Positions 17,459 through 26,083 are shown, counted from the stretch's first letter. The stretch is 64,000 nucleotides of DNA from Mesonia algae (GCF_003253545.1 NZ_QKYV01000001.1:268574-332573); one strand, 5' to 3'. Notes: a model not told the origin generated them from the sequence alone. A program made the numbers and translations.

Positions 17459-18427
17459 ATGAGCTATCTAGAAACCACAAAAGATGTGTACAAAGAAGCT
17501 GCACTTACACCAGATGTAGGTTTGTGTTGTACTACCAATCCCGTATGGGAACTGCCAGGGTTAAAAATCCCTAAAATAATGCAAGAAATGAACTATGGTT
17601 GTGGAAGCACAGTTCATGCAAGAGATTTAGTAAATAACCCCAAAACCCTATATGTAGGTGTGGGTGGCGGAATGGAGCTTTTACAGTTTGCCTACTTTTC
17701 TAGACAAAAAAATGGAGTTATAGGCGTAGATGTTGTCGATGAAATGTTAGAAGCTTCTCGTAAAAACTTTAAAGAAGCCGAAGAAACTAATCCTTGGTTT
17801 AAATCTGAATTTGTAGATCTTAAAAAAGGAGACGCACTTAATTTACCCGTAGAAGATAACTCTATAGACGTTGCTGCTCAAAATTGCCTGTTCAATATTT
17901 TTAAAACAGAAGAACTTAAAAAAGCAATTGACGAAATGTATCGGGTATTAAAACCCAATGGGAAATTGGTGATGAGCGATCCTATTTGTGAACAGGAGAT
18001 GAATGAAACTTTACGGAATGATGAGCGTTTGCGTGCACTTTGCCTTAGCGGAAGTCTTCCTTTAAAAGAATACGTAAAAATGCTTACCGATGCTGGCTTT
18101 GGGACGATAGAAATTAGAGCTAAAAAACCCTACCGAATTTTAGATGCTAAAAACTACCCTACCGAAGAAATGATCTATATTGAAAGTATAGAGGTGGCGG
18201 CGATTAAAGATCCCATGCCAGAAGATGGTCCTTGTGTTTTTACAGGAAAGGCAGCTATCTATTTTGGACAAGAAGATTTTTTTGATGATGAAAAGGGACA
18301 CATACTTCTAAAAAATCAACCTATTGCCATTTGTGACAAAACAGCTAACGCTTTACAAGATTTAAACAGAGATGATATTTTTATTAGCGAATCTACCTTC
18401 CATTATGATGGGGGCGGTTGTTGCTAA
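17459..18427 (+). CDS. arsM: Arsenite methyltransferase ArsM, arsenosugar type
   Basis: A 322-residue SAM-dependent methyltransferase. The N-terminal part has the arsenic-binding cysteines in LCCTTNP (about residues 22-23) and MNYGCGSTV (about 47). The SAM-binding fold starts at YVGVGGGMELLQFA, with GVDVVDEML and the later VAAQNCLFNIFK. The C-terminus ends GGGCC, a vicinal Cys pair seen in the arsenosugar-pathway form of ArsM and absent from many detoxifying ArsM proteins. It methylates trivalent arsenic stepwise. It closes the four-gene operon, and a strong terminator follows. The usual partner, the radical SAM enzyme ArsS, is not in this window. Confidence 0.9.
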   Translation: MSYLETTKDVYKEAALTPDVGLCCTTNPVWELPGLKIPKIMQEMNYGCGSTVHARDLVNNPKTLYVGVGGGMELLQFAYFSRQKNGVIGVDVVDEMLEASRKNFKEAEETNPWFKSEFVDLKKGDALNLPVEDNSIDVAAQNCLFNIFKTEELKKAIDEMYRVLKPNGKLVMSDPICEQEMNETLRNDERLRALCLSGSLPLKEYVKMLTDAGFGTIEIRAKKPYRILDAKNYPTEEMIYIESIEVAAIKDPMPEDGPCVFTGKAAIYFGQEDFFDDEKGHILLKNQPIAICDKTANALQDLNRDDIFISESTFHYDGGGCC

Positions 18428-18437
18428 AAATTTCACA

Positions 18438-18473
18438 TAAAAAAAGCCTTTTCATTTCTGAAAAGGCTTTTTT
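18438..18473. terminator. Bidirectional terminator between arsM and greA
   Basis: A near-perfect stem AAAAAAGCCTTTTCA / TGAAAAGGCTTTTTT with a short loop, A-rich on one side and T-rich on the other, between convergent genes. It can serve both arsM (+) and greA (-). Confidence 0.88.
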
Positions 18474-18488
18474 ATTTTTTGGAAACTC

Positions 18489-18965
18489 TTACACTCTAGA
18501 AATTTCAAGAATTTCAAAAGTCATCGTTCCGTTAGGTACTTGTATTTCGGCATTATCACCTACTTCTTTTCCTAATAAACCTTTACCAATAGGAGAATCT
18601 ACAGAAATTTTACCAGATTTTAAATCGGCTTCACTTTGAGCTACCAATTTGTAAGTTACTTCCATACCATTGGTGGTATTTTTTATCTTTACCGTACTAT
18701 GAATCAATACTTTTGAAGTATCTAATTGAGATTCATCAATAATTCTTGCATTAGAAACTACAGCTTCTAATTTAGATATTTTCATTTCTAGTAAACCTTG
18801 CGCTTCTTTAGCAGCATCATACTCGGCATTTTCACTCAAATCTCCCTTATCTCTAGCTTCAGCAATAGCCTGAGAAGCTTTAGGTCTTTCAATGTCTCTT
18901 AGCTGGTTTAATTCGTCTTTTAATTTTTTTAAACCCTCTGCAGTATAATAAGATACTTTACTCAT
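18489..18965 (-). CDS. greA: Transcription elongation factor GreA
   Basis: A 158-residue GreA that rescues backtracked RNA polymerase by stimulating transcript cleavage. The start at 18965 (MSKVSYYTAEGLKKL) is chosen because it matches the family; the open frame runs 29 codons further upstream but that part includes the leader hairpin. The N-terminal coiled coil carries ARDKGDLSENAEYDAAKEAQ, with the two acidic tip residues, and the C-terminal FKBP-like domain ends with SPIGKGLLGKEVGD and IQVPNGTMTFEIL. The gene has its own promoter and an unusual hairpin at the very start of the transcript. Confidence 0.95.
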   Translation of the reverse strand: MSKVSYYTAEGLKKLKDELNQLRDIERPKASQAIAEARDKGDLSENAEYDAAKEAQGLLEMKISKLEAVVSNARIIDESQLDTSKVLIHSTVKIKNTTNGMEVTYKLVAQSEADLKSGKISVDSPIGKGLLGKEVGDNAEIQVPNGTMTFEILEISRV

Positions 18966-18985
18966 AACTTCATCGTTTATATAAC

Positions 18986-19012
18986 AAAAAGAATCCCACT
19001 CGCATGGGATTC
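18986..19012 (-). terminator. Terminator-like hairpin in the greA leader
   Basis: On the minus strand GAATCCCA pairs perfectly with TGGGATTC across a 6-nt loop, followed at once by five T. It starts only a few bases after the predicted transcription start and ends 20 bp before the greA ATG. No other minus-strand gene lies upstream, so it is not the terminator of a neighbour; it is a candidate attenuator of greA. Confidence 0.65.
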
Positions 19013-19021
19013 CGATACAAA

Positions 19022-19052
19022 CAAAGATAATAAATTTTAACAAGCTTAGCAA
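19022..19052 (-). promoter_or_regulatory. greA promoter
   Basis: On the minus strand TTG (19050-19052), 20 bp, then TATCTTTG (19022-19029). This fits the Bacteroidota consensus TTG-N17-23-TAnnTTTG. The predicted start is near 19016-19018, giving a leader of about 50 nt. Confidence 0.65.
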
Positions 19053-19083
19053 TTATATTAAATTGCAGCCAAAAATAATTCTC

Positions 19084-19524
19084 ATGAAAAATTTCCTTAT
19101 CGGAATGTTACTAATTACTGCGACTGTGGCTTGTAGCGACGATGATACTTTAAACAATAATCCTAACTTGTTAGATGTAAACGTGAACTTTCAAATTGAT
19201 CTAAGTTTACCACAATATAATAGTCTCAATTTCCCTTCTAGTCCTGTGTATGTTCCTAACTATGGAAATGGCGGAGTCGTAATTATGAAAAGTGGAACCG
19301 ATGCGTTTGTAGCTTATGATGCTGCCGATCCCAACCACCCTAGAAAAAATGAATGTGTAGCTATGGAAGTTGACGGTGTACAACTTTATTGTTCTTGCGA
19401 AGGAAATACATACGATTTATTTACAGGTGGAGTAGTTGAAGGAGAGGAAGAGGATTTAGAATACCCTCTATTTAGATACCGCGTGGTAAGTAGTGGTAAC
19501 GGGTTATTAAATGTGAGAAATTAA
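19084..19524 (+). CDS. Lipoprotein with degenerate Rieske-like fold
   Basis: A 146-residue lipoprotein; the start at 19084 gives the signal MKNFLIGMLLITATVACS with lipobox TVAC. The rest resembles a Rieske domain in layout: a strand AFVAYDAADPNHP, then NECVAMEVDGVQLYCSCEGNTYDLFTGGVVEG and the closing PLFRYRVV strand. In true Rieske proteins the two cluster boxes are CxH and CxxH. Here the first is PNH without its Cys and the second is CSCEG without its His, so a normal [2Fe-2S] cluster is unlikely. The gene is divergent from greA and ends in a shared terminator. Function is unknown. Confidence 0.7.
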   Translation: MKNFLIGMLLITATVACSDDDTLNNNPNLLDVNVNFQIDLSLPQYNSLNFPSSPVYVPNYGNGGVVIMKSGTDAFVAYDAADPNHPRKNECVAMEVDGVQLYCSCEGNTYDLFTGGVVEGEEEDLEYPLFRYRVVSSGNGLLNVRN

Positions 19525-19579
19525 ATTTTCTTATAATATGCCACTCTACTATTATCATAATTTTATATCACATTGTATT

Positions 19580-19614
19580 AAAAAAAGCTTTCTGGAAAAC
19601 AGAAAGCTTTTTTT
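19580..19614. terminator. Bidirectional terminator
   Basis: A 15-bp perfect stem AAAAAAAGCTTTCTG / CAGAAAGCTTTTTTT with a 5-nt loop, between the convergent Rieske-like lipoprotein and TonB receptor genes. Confidence 0.9.
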
Positions 19615-19633
19615 CAAATAGATTGATTAGTAT

Positions 19634-22030
19634 TTAGAATTTTAAAGTAATGCCAGCTAAAAAGTTGATAGTAGCTTGTGGATAGTAACCTGCTCCTTCT
19701 ATAGTCGTTACTGTACCCGGATTTGAAGAATCGTCATCATAAGAAAAGTAGTATCCGTTTGATATATATTCTACATCAAATATATTGTTGACCAACCCTG
19801 TAAAAACAACTTCTTTAAATAAAGGTGCTTTTTTCCAAACGTACTGCACATTAAGATCATTAATAAAATAGCTTTCTAACAAAGAAGCTCTCGATTCTAT
19901 ATTGCTCATATATTGTTCACCAACAAATTTGCTTAGCCAATTTAGTTGTAAACCGTTTATGGGAGAATAACTTATTCTATTACCTGCTACTACTTCTGGA
20001 GAGAAAGAAATATCGGTATCTCCAAAATCTTGTAACTCGCCATCAAATTGAGTATTAAAGTTTCTGTTTTTATTTCGGCTTAAAGCCACATTTGGATGAA
20101 TGCTCAATTTTTCTAACAATTGTACTGAAGCTTCTACCTCTATTCCTAAACGGTAACTATCTCCGCTATTTTCACGTACTGCGGCTCCTTCATCATCAAT
20201 TTCTCCAGTTAAAACCAATTGATTTTTATAGTTCATAAAATACAAGTTGGCATTTACCTGAAATTTCTCTTTCTTTAAACGGTAACCAAATTCATAATCG
20301 GTTAGTTTTTCTTCTTCAGGTTGATCGGCACCATTAAAAAGAGCGTTTTCATAATCTGTTCTTGTAGGTTCGCGATGCGCAACGGCTACAGAAGCATAAA
20401 GTTGACTAGCGATATCTAGCTTATAATTTAATCCTACTTTAGGATTGAAAAAAGTAAAACTGTCATCTACAGGAAGTTCAACTCCTTCTTCTAATGGTCC
20501 TTCTGTAGTATAGTTTATGGTTCTTAATTGTAAATCTCCAAAAGCTTTTAAATTTTCTATAACCGCAACTGTAGCTTTCCCATAAATATTAAAATCTGTT
20601 TTTTCGGCTACATTAAAATAGTAATCTTCATATGGATCATTATTTTGTGCAAAACGTGTATAAATTACTTCTCCAAAGTGATCACCTTCGTACTTGTTAA
20701 TTCCTCCTCCAAGAATAAATTCCATCTTTTCATCTTGATAAGTTCCATTAAAAGTAACTCCGTAAAAATGATTATCCAACCAACTTCTATTTACCAAATC
20801 TGATGTGGTTACATCTTCTCCATTTGCTGTAAAATCGGGTAAACCGTATTCCCCCAACACTGCATCTTCTTGGTATTCTTCGTAATAACCTCTACCATAA
20901 GTATAATGCAAACCTACATTTGAAGACCAATTTCTGTCGTATTTTTGATCCCATAGCAATTGATAATGGTCTTGTTGGTAGTTATCGGTTTGATTATCGT
21001 AATACTTTACATTTCCGTTTTCGTCGGTATATTCTCCAGCAGGGTTATATTTTCTATCTTCTTTTAATTGATCTCCATCAATCCCATACCACGCTTGGTA
21101 AGTTCTTTCCTTTCCACCAAAAGCAAGTGCTTTTACCAAAGTGTTATTATTTACATAAGCTCCTTGTAAAAAGTAAGATTTTAGTTCAGATTCTGCACGA
21201 TCTATATAACCATCACTTTTAATTAAAGAAGCTCTTCCTGCAAACTCCCAATGATCATTAAATAAACCCGTACTAAATTTAGCCGTATGTTTATGGGTGT
21301 TATAAGAACCGTAACTATTAGAAACTTCCGCGTAAGCTTCTTCACTATAACGATCTGTCAAAATATTAAGACTTGCTCCAAAAGCACCAGCTCCATTGGT
21401 AGAAGTTCCCACTCCCCGCTGTAATTGAATATTTTCTACAGAAGAAGCAATATCACCCAAATTTACCCAAAAAGAGCCCTGGCTTTCGGCATCGTTATAA
21501 GGAATACCATTAATGGTTACATTGGTTCTAGTTGCATCGCTTCCGCGGACACGCAAACTGGTGTAACCAACTCCGTTACCTGCATCTGTCGTAGTCACCA
21601 CCGATGGTAAATAATTCATCAAAACAGGAATATCCTGACCTAAATTACGCTCCTCAATCTCTTTATTACTTAAATTGCTAAACGTAATAGGAGAATCTGC
21701 ATCTACTCTAATGGAGGATAAAAAAACTTCTTCTAAAGCTTCTTCGCTCTTGTCTAAAGTAACATCTAGAGTTTGGTTAGCAATAAGATTAACTTCTATG
21801 GTCTTTGTGTTTCCATAAGTAAAGCTAATTTCATAATTTCCTTCTTGTAAAATGAGTTGATACTCTCCATACAAATTGGTTACAGTTCCTTGACCAGTCC
21901 CTACAACCTGTACATTTACATTGGGTAAAACTTCACCCTCTCGACTTACTTTTCCCTTTAATTGATAGGATTGCTGAGCAAAACTTTGAAGACCAAGCAA
22001 CAAAGCTGCTACAAATAATACATTTTTCAT
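19634..22030 (-). CDS. TonB-dependent receptor under TPP control (thiamine or precursor uptake)
   Basis: An outer-membrane active transporter of 798 residues. The ATG at 22030 (MKNVLFVAALLLGLQSFAQ) is preferred as it starts the signal peptide; an ATG four codons upstream is also in frame. Residues about 22-105 are a carboxypeptidase-regulatory-like domain, then the plug (IPVLMNYLPSVVTTTDAG, SLRVRGSDATRTNVTINGIP, NIQLQRGVGTSTNGAGAFG) and a 22-strand-type barrel ending NFLAGITLKF. A TPP riboswitch with a terminator platform precedes it, so its substrate is most likely thiamine, a phosphate of it or a pyrimidine/thiazole precursor. No inner-membrane thiamine transporter or thiamine kinase is adjacent. 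Confidence 0.93.
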   Translation of the reverse strand: MKNVLFVAALLLGLQSFAQQSYQLKGKVSREGEVLPNVNVQVVGTGQGTVTNLYGEYQLILQEGNYEISFTYGNTKTIEVNLIANQTLDVTLDKSEEALEEVFLSSIRVDADSPITFSNLSNKEIEERNLGQDIPVLMNYLPSVVTTTDAGNGVGYTSLRVRGSDATRTNVTINGIPYNDAESQGSFWVNLGDIASSVENIQLQRGVGTSTNGAGAFGASLNILTDRYSEEAYAEVSNSYGSYNTHKHTAKFSTGLFNDHWEFAGRASLIKSDGYIDRAESELKSYFLQGAYVNNNTLVKALAFGGKERTYQAWYGIDGDQLKEDRKYNPAGEYTDENGNVKYYDNQTDNYQQDHYQLLWDQKYDRNWSSNVGLHYTYGRGYYEEYQEDAVLGEYGLPDFTANGEDVTTSDLVNRSWLDNHFYGVTFNGTYQDEKMEFILGGGINKYEGDHFGEVIYTRFAQNNDPYEDYYFNVAEKTDFNIYGKATVAVIENLKAFGDLQLRTINYTTEGPLEEGVELPVDDSFTFFNPKVGLNYKLDIASQLYASVAVAHREPTRTDYENALFNGADQPEEEKLTDYEFGYRLKKEKFQVNANLYFMNYKNQLVLTGEIDDEGAAVRENSGDSYRLGIEVEASVQLLEKLSIHPNVALSRNKNRNFNTQFDGELQDFGDTDISFSPEVVAGNRISYSPINGLQLNWLSKFVGEQYMSNIESRASLLESYFINDLNVQYVWKKAPLFKEVVFTGLVNNIFDVEYISNGYYFSYDDDSSNPGTVTTIEGAGYYPQATINFLAGITLKF
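21538..21549 (+). repeat. Dispersed GC-rich motif, variant CGCTTCCGCGGA
   Basis: Inside the TonB receptor plug, where it codes (minus strand) for RGSD; partly constrained by the conserved plug sequence. Confidence 0.5.
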
Positions 22031-22086
22031 TCGTAATGTCATTTTACGAATAAAAGGGGCGATTATTCTTTGGTTTTAAATTAAAT

Positions 22087-22120
22087 AAAAAATCCTGAAA
22101 ACTACGATAGTCGTTCAGGA
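22087..22120 (-). terminator. Expression-platform terminator of the TPP riboswitch
   Basis: On the minus strand TCCTGAA pairs with TTCAGGA around an inner ACGA/TCGT stem, followed by a run of T. It lies between the aptamer and the receptor start codon, as expected for a transcription-terminating riboswitch. Confidence 0.8.
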
Positions 22121-22148
22121 GCGCATACAACAAAAGCCATTAGAAAGC

Positions 22149-22238
22149 TTTTGCATTTCCCTTGGCAGCATTACCTGCCCAGGTTCATTGGGTATAATCT
22201 CAGCCTAAAAAGGCACCCCTTTGAGATTGGCTGCAAAA
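22149..22238 (-). promoter_or_regulatory. TPP riboswitch (THI element)
   Basis: The minus strand reads the conserved core in order: AAGGGGTGCC, GCTGAGATTATACCC, GAACCTGGGCAGGTAATG and CTGCCAAGGGAA. These match the TPP aptamer, including the pyrimidine-sensing CUGAGA and the pyrophosphate-side segments. TTTTGCA at one end can pair with TGCAAAA at the other as an outer P1. A TAGTTTTG box (22234-22241) overlaps that end and could be the -7 element, in which case P1 would be shorter. Confidence 0.93.
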
Positions 22239-22304
22239 CTAATGTTATTTTTTAATTTACCATAATTTTAAGTAGATTTTGAAGAAAGCATTTTACTTTT
22301 GAAT

Positions 22305-24725
22305 ATGGCAAAAAATACCAAACGTTCTATTACCTACAAAGTAGTGGTTGGCTACCTACTTCTTACCGCTTTTGCTGCAATTTCTATTTGGTTTATCTAT
22401 AGCAAAGTGATTGGCTTAAATGGCGCCAATAAAATAAGTGACAATAATCAACAAAAATTGTTACTTATGAGTGAAGCCGTAACTAATGTATATTCGGCAG
22501 AAGCTATAAGTAGGGATATTATTCAAAATCAAAAACCAGAAAATTTACCTCAGTTTAATCAGCAGTTAGACACCATCTCTACACTCATTGATAATTTAAA
22601 GCAAATTTATGAGGAAGAAGAAATTAAAAACGAATTAGACAGTCTTCAAAATTTATTGCTTTTAAAAGAGCAAAACTTGTTAGAGTTGTTAGAAGTGAGG
22701 AAAAATAACTCTAGTGAAAATTACTATGATAGAGTACTCAACAACCTTCAAAAAGTAAATTATTTATTTGAAGAAGATAATTATAACGAACTTCTTAAAG
22801 ACTACAATCCAGAGGCTCGACAAGCACTAGTAAAATGGTTAGAATATGCAGATAAAGACAATGCAGAAACGCTTACGCAACAATCGGCAGATTCATTAAT
22901 TAGCACCGTAAAAAACGTACTCAGCGAACTGGAGGTAGAAGAAAGAAAGTATCAACAAGAAGTAATTGAGAAGGAAAATGAACTTCTTAAAAATGACCAA
23001 GAACTCTCCTCGCAATTAAGAAAAATAAGATCTGAAATTGAGCGTGAACAAATTCAAAAATCGGTACAGCAGGTAAATGATTCTAGAGAAGTTATAGAAG
23101 AAACCTCTACCATAATTGCAGCTTTAGGAATTGCTTGTGTGCTCACTATTTTACTTTTTGTAATTCTTATTATAAAAGACACCAACAGCAGCCAACGCTA
23201 CAAAGAAGAGCTAGAGAAGAGTAACGCTTACGCGGAATTTCTACTTAAAAGGAGAAAACAAATTATGGCAGCCGTAACACACGACTTACGATCTCCCTTA
23301 AACACAATTATGGGTTATACAGACTTGCTAAAGAAAACATCCCTATCTGAAAAACAACAATATCACCTAGATCATTTAAAAAAATCATCTACCTACATCT
23401 TACATTTGGTAAATGACTTGTTAGACCTCTCTAAGCTAGAAGCAGGTAAAATGCATATTGAAAAGCTTCCCTTTCAGCCAAAAAACCTAATTGAAGACAG
23501 TATTCAAGCCACGATTCCTGCCACATTAAAGAAAGATCTTGTAATTCACACCACTTTAGATGAAAGCATAGAAGCCACTTTTTTAAGTGATCCTTTTAGA
23601 ATACAACAAGTACTAACCAACTTGTTAGGTAATGCTTATAAATTCACAGAGAAAGGCTCTATTCATATTAAAGCATCATTAGAATCTACAACACGTAAAA
23701 TAAAACAACTAAAAATAGAAATAAGTGACACGGGAATAGGTATCTCTAAAGCACAGCAAAAAGATATCTTTGAAGAATTTTCTCAAGCAGATGCTCATAT
23801 TGAAAAGCAATATGGAGGTTCTGGCTTAGGATTAGCTATCACAAAAAAGATTGTAGAATTACTAAAAGGAAGTATTCATTTAGAAAGTGATCTTAACAAA
23901 GGAACTTCTTTTTTTATTAAAATTCCCGTAGAAACAACTTCCCAAACTACGAACATTAATGAAGAGATTTCAATTAAAAATGCTAAAGGAAAAACCATTT
24001 TAATTATAGATGATGAACCCTCTCAACAAACCCTTACTAAAGAAGTAGTATCTCAATGTGGTTTTAAGGTTCTCACTGCGAATGATGGTCAGCAAGGTTT
24101 ACAAATCATTAAAAAAGAAAAGATTGATTTGGTAATTACTGATATTCAAATGCCTAAAATGAATGGATTTGAACTGATTAGAAAAATTAGAGCCCTTCCA
24201 AAATTTAAAAAATTGCCAGTTATTTCTCTGTCTGGAAAAACCGATTTACCCGACGAGGTATACCTTCAAAAAGGGTTTACGACCAATTTTATAAAACCAT
24301 TCAATACCAACGAGCTCTATTTAGAAATAGCTCATATTCTTGGTTTAGAAATTGTACGAGAACAACAAAGGAAAACTGTAAGAAGGACTTCAGAAAATTA
24401 TGACACCTCAGAATTACTTCGGTTTACAGATGGCGATCAAGATTCTTTAAAAATAATTTTAAGCAGTTTTATAGAAAGTTCTCAAGAAAATTTAACAGCG
24501 TTAGATAATGCTTCCGCGGAAGCGAATAATCAAAGAATTGCAGCAATCGCACATAAGGTTTTACCTATGTTAAGACAGTTGAAAGCCGAAAAAGTAGCTC
24601 AATTATTTGAAAAACTAGAGCACCAACAGAAATTTGGATTAAAATCTACAGAAGTTATAGAAACGGCAAGTGAAGCAAAAATTTCGTTAGAAAAACTATT
24701 GGAAGAGATTAAAAAGAAGGTTTAA
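22305..24725 (+). CDS. Hybrid sensor histidine kinase with receiver and HPt domains
   Basis: An 806-residue membrane kinase. The ATG at 22305 is preferred over a TTG two codons earlier. TM1 is near residues 12-32, followed by an extracytoplasmic helical region (about 35-270) rich in Glu/Gln coiled coil, and TM2 near 270-292. The H-box is AAVTHDLRSPLNTIMGY; the ATPase domain has NLLGNAYKF, DTGIGIS and GGSGLGLAIT. A receiver domain (about 560-675) has IDDEP, TDIQMPKMNG and IKPF. The C-terminal part ends in a likely HPt domain with the phospho-His in AAIAHKVLPMLRQLKAE. Its stop overlaps that of the convergent sigma-54 response regulator by 4 bp, suggesting they work together. Confidence 0.93.
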   Translation: MAKNTKRSITYKVVVGYLLLTAFAAISIWFIYSKVIGLNGANKISDNNQQKLLLMSEAVTNVYSAEAISRDIIQNQKPENLPQFNQQLDTISTLIDNLKQIYEEEEIKNELDSLQNLLLLKEQNLLELLEVRKNNSSENYYDRVLNNLQKVNYLFEEDNYNELLKDYNPEARQALVKWLEYADKDNAETLTQQSADSLISTVKNVLSELEVEERKYQQEVIEKENELLKNDQELSSQLRKIRSEIEREQIQKSVQQVNDSREVIEETSTIIAALGIACVLTILLFVILIIKDTNSSQRYKEELEKSNAYAEFLLKRRKQIMAAVTHDLRSPLNTIMGYTDLLKKTSLSEKQQYHLDHLKKSSTYILHLVNDLLDLSKLEAGKMHIEKLPFQPKNLIEDSIQATIPATLKKDLVIHTTLDESIEATFLSDPFRIQQVLTNLLGNAYKFTEKGSIHIKASLESTTRKIKQLKIEISDTGIGISKAQQKDIFEEFSQADAHIEKQYGGSGLGLAITKKIVELLKGSIHLESDLNKGTSFFIKIPVETTSQTTNINEEISIKNAKGKTILIIDDEPSQQTLTKEVVSQCGFKVLTANDGQQGLQIIKKEKIDLVITDIQMPKMNGFELIRKIRALPKFKKLPVISLSGKTDLPDEVYLQKGFTTNFIKPFNTNELYLEIAHILGLEIVREQQRKTVRRTSENYDTSELLRFTDGDQDSLKIILSSFIESSQENLTALDNASAEANNQRIAAIAHKVLPMLRQLKAEKVAQLFEKLEHQQKFGLKSTEVIETASEAKISLEKLLEEIKKKV
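24510..24524 (+). repeat. Dispersed GC-rich motif, palindromic GCTTCCGCGGAAGCG
   Basis: Inside the hybrid kinase gene before the HPt histidine, coding for ASAEA; identical to the copy at 42203. Confidence 0.8.
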
Positions 24726-26083
24726 AGCTTAATATTATACTGCTTTAATTTATTATAAAGTGTTTTACGATCTACATCTAAAATCCTAGCAGCTTTACTT
24801 TTGTTACCTCCAGCTTCTTCTAAGGCATCTAGAATAAGTTGTTCCTCATTTTGATTTTTAAATAACTTATAAGAAGTTGTTGTTGAAGTATGATTAACAA
24901 TGTTTTCTGGAAGGTCTTTCTTTTCTATAACTTTAGTATCCGATAGTAATACCGAGCGTTTAACACTGTTTTGTAATTCACGAAGATTTCCTGGCCAATC
25001 ATAATTTTTTAAAGCTTCTAAAGCTTCCTCTGAAAAGCCTACACTTTCTTTTTGCAACTGTCGGTTGGCTTTATCTAAAAAATAATTAGCAAATAACAGC
25101 AAGTCTTCTTTTCTATGTTTGAGTGCTGGCACCTGAATAGAAAACTCATTAAGGCGATGATAAAGATCTTGTCTAAAATCTCCTAGTTCTACAGCTTTCT
25201 TTAAGTCTTCATTCGTAGCGGCTATCACACGAATATCAACTTCTATTTCTTTACTACTCCCTACCGGTTTTATTTTTCGCTCTTGTAAAGCTCGAAGTAA
25301 TTGTACTTGCAAATCATAACTTAAATTTCCTATTTCATCTAAAAAAAGTGTTCCGTTATTTGCTGCTTCAAAATGACCGATTTTATCATTAATTGCTCCT
25401 GTAAAAGAACCTTTTACGTGTCCAAAAAATTCACTTGATGCGATTTCTTTTGGGATAGCTCCACAGTCTACTGCAATAAAAACCTCATCTTTACGTCTGC
25501 TTTTTTCGTGTATGTTTTTTGCTACGTATTCTTTTCCTGTTCCGCTTTCACCAATAATTAGAACCGACATATCTGTAGGCCCGACTAATTTAATATAATC
25601 ATTCAATTTTTTAGAGGCATCACTTACCCCTGCCACATAACTACTATTAACTTCTAACTCTTCTTTTGTCTCAGGAACTGGTTTTTCTTGATCTTCAATA
25701 GATTTTAATGAAGCATTTTCTGATAAAGATCCAACCGCTTTCTGAATTAAATCGAGCATCTGCTCTGGATTAATAGGCTTAGAGATATAGTCAAAAGCTC
25801 CCATTTTCATGACTTCTACAGCTTTACTAACCTCAGCATAGCCTGTCATTAGAATTACTTTGGTAGTTAATTGTAGTTCTTTTACCGTTTCTAATAAAAT
25901 TGTCCCTTCCTTTTCGGGCAACCTAACATCGGCTAGAATCACTTGAAAAGACTCAGAATTTATTTTCTTTATTGCCTCCTCGCTGCTAGAACTAGTCGTT
26001 ACTTGGTAACCTTTTTTCTTTAAAAAGGTTTCTAGCATTTTGCAAAATGCCAAATCATCTTCTACAATTAAAATATGATGCAC
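24722..26083 (-). CDS. Sigma-54-dependent response regulator (NtrC family)
   Basis: A 453-residue activator if read from the GTG at 26083, which gives HHILIVEDDLAFCKML at the N-terminus as in relatives. An ATG at 26140 is also in frame, but it lies beside the T-run of an upstream terminator and before the likely promoter, so I reject it. The receiver has LADVRLPEKEGT (phospho-Asp near residue 54) and ISKPI. The AAA+ domain has Walker A GESGTGKEYV, the sigma-54 contact loop GSFTGA (variant of GAFTGA) and LDEIGNL. The C-terminal Fis-type HTH is NKSKAARILDVDRKTLYNKL. It is convergent with the hybrid kinase gene. Confidence 0.93.
   Translation of the reverse strand: MHHILIVEDDLAFCKMLETFLKKKGYQVTTSSSSEEAIKKINSESFQVILADVRLPEKEGTILLETVKELQLTTKVILMTGYAEVSKAVEVMKMGAFDYISKPINPEQMLDLIQKAVGSLSENASLKSIEDQEKPVPETKEELEVNSSYVAGVSDASKKLNDYIKLVGPTDMSVLIIGESGTGKEYVAKNIHEKSRRKDEVFIAVDCGAIPKEIASSEFFGHVKGSFTGAINDKIGHFEAANNGTLFLDEIGNLSYDLQVQLLRALQERKIKPVGSSKEIEVDIRVIAATNEDLKKAVELGDFRQDLYHRLNEFSIQVPALKHRKEDLLLFANYFLDKANRQLQKESVGFSEEALEALKNYDWPGNLRELQNSVKRSVLLSDTKVIEKKDLPENIVNHTSTTTSYKLFKNQNEEQLILDALEEAGGNKSKAARILDVDRKTLYNKLKQYNIKL

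Noticed and set aside
20920-21222. 100-codon plus-strand frame
   Set aside because: Antisense to the conserved TonB receptor barrel; its residue makeup is not protein-like.
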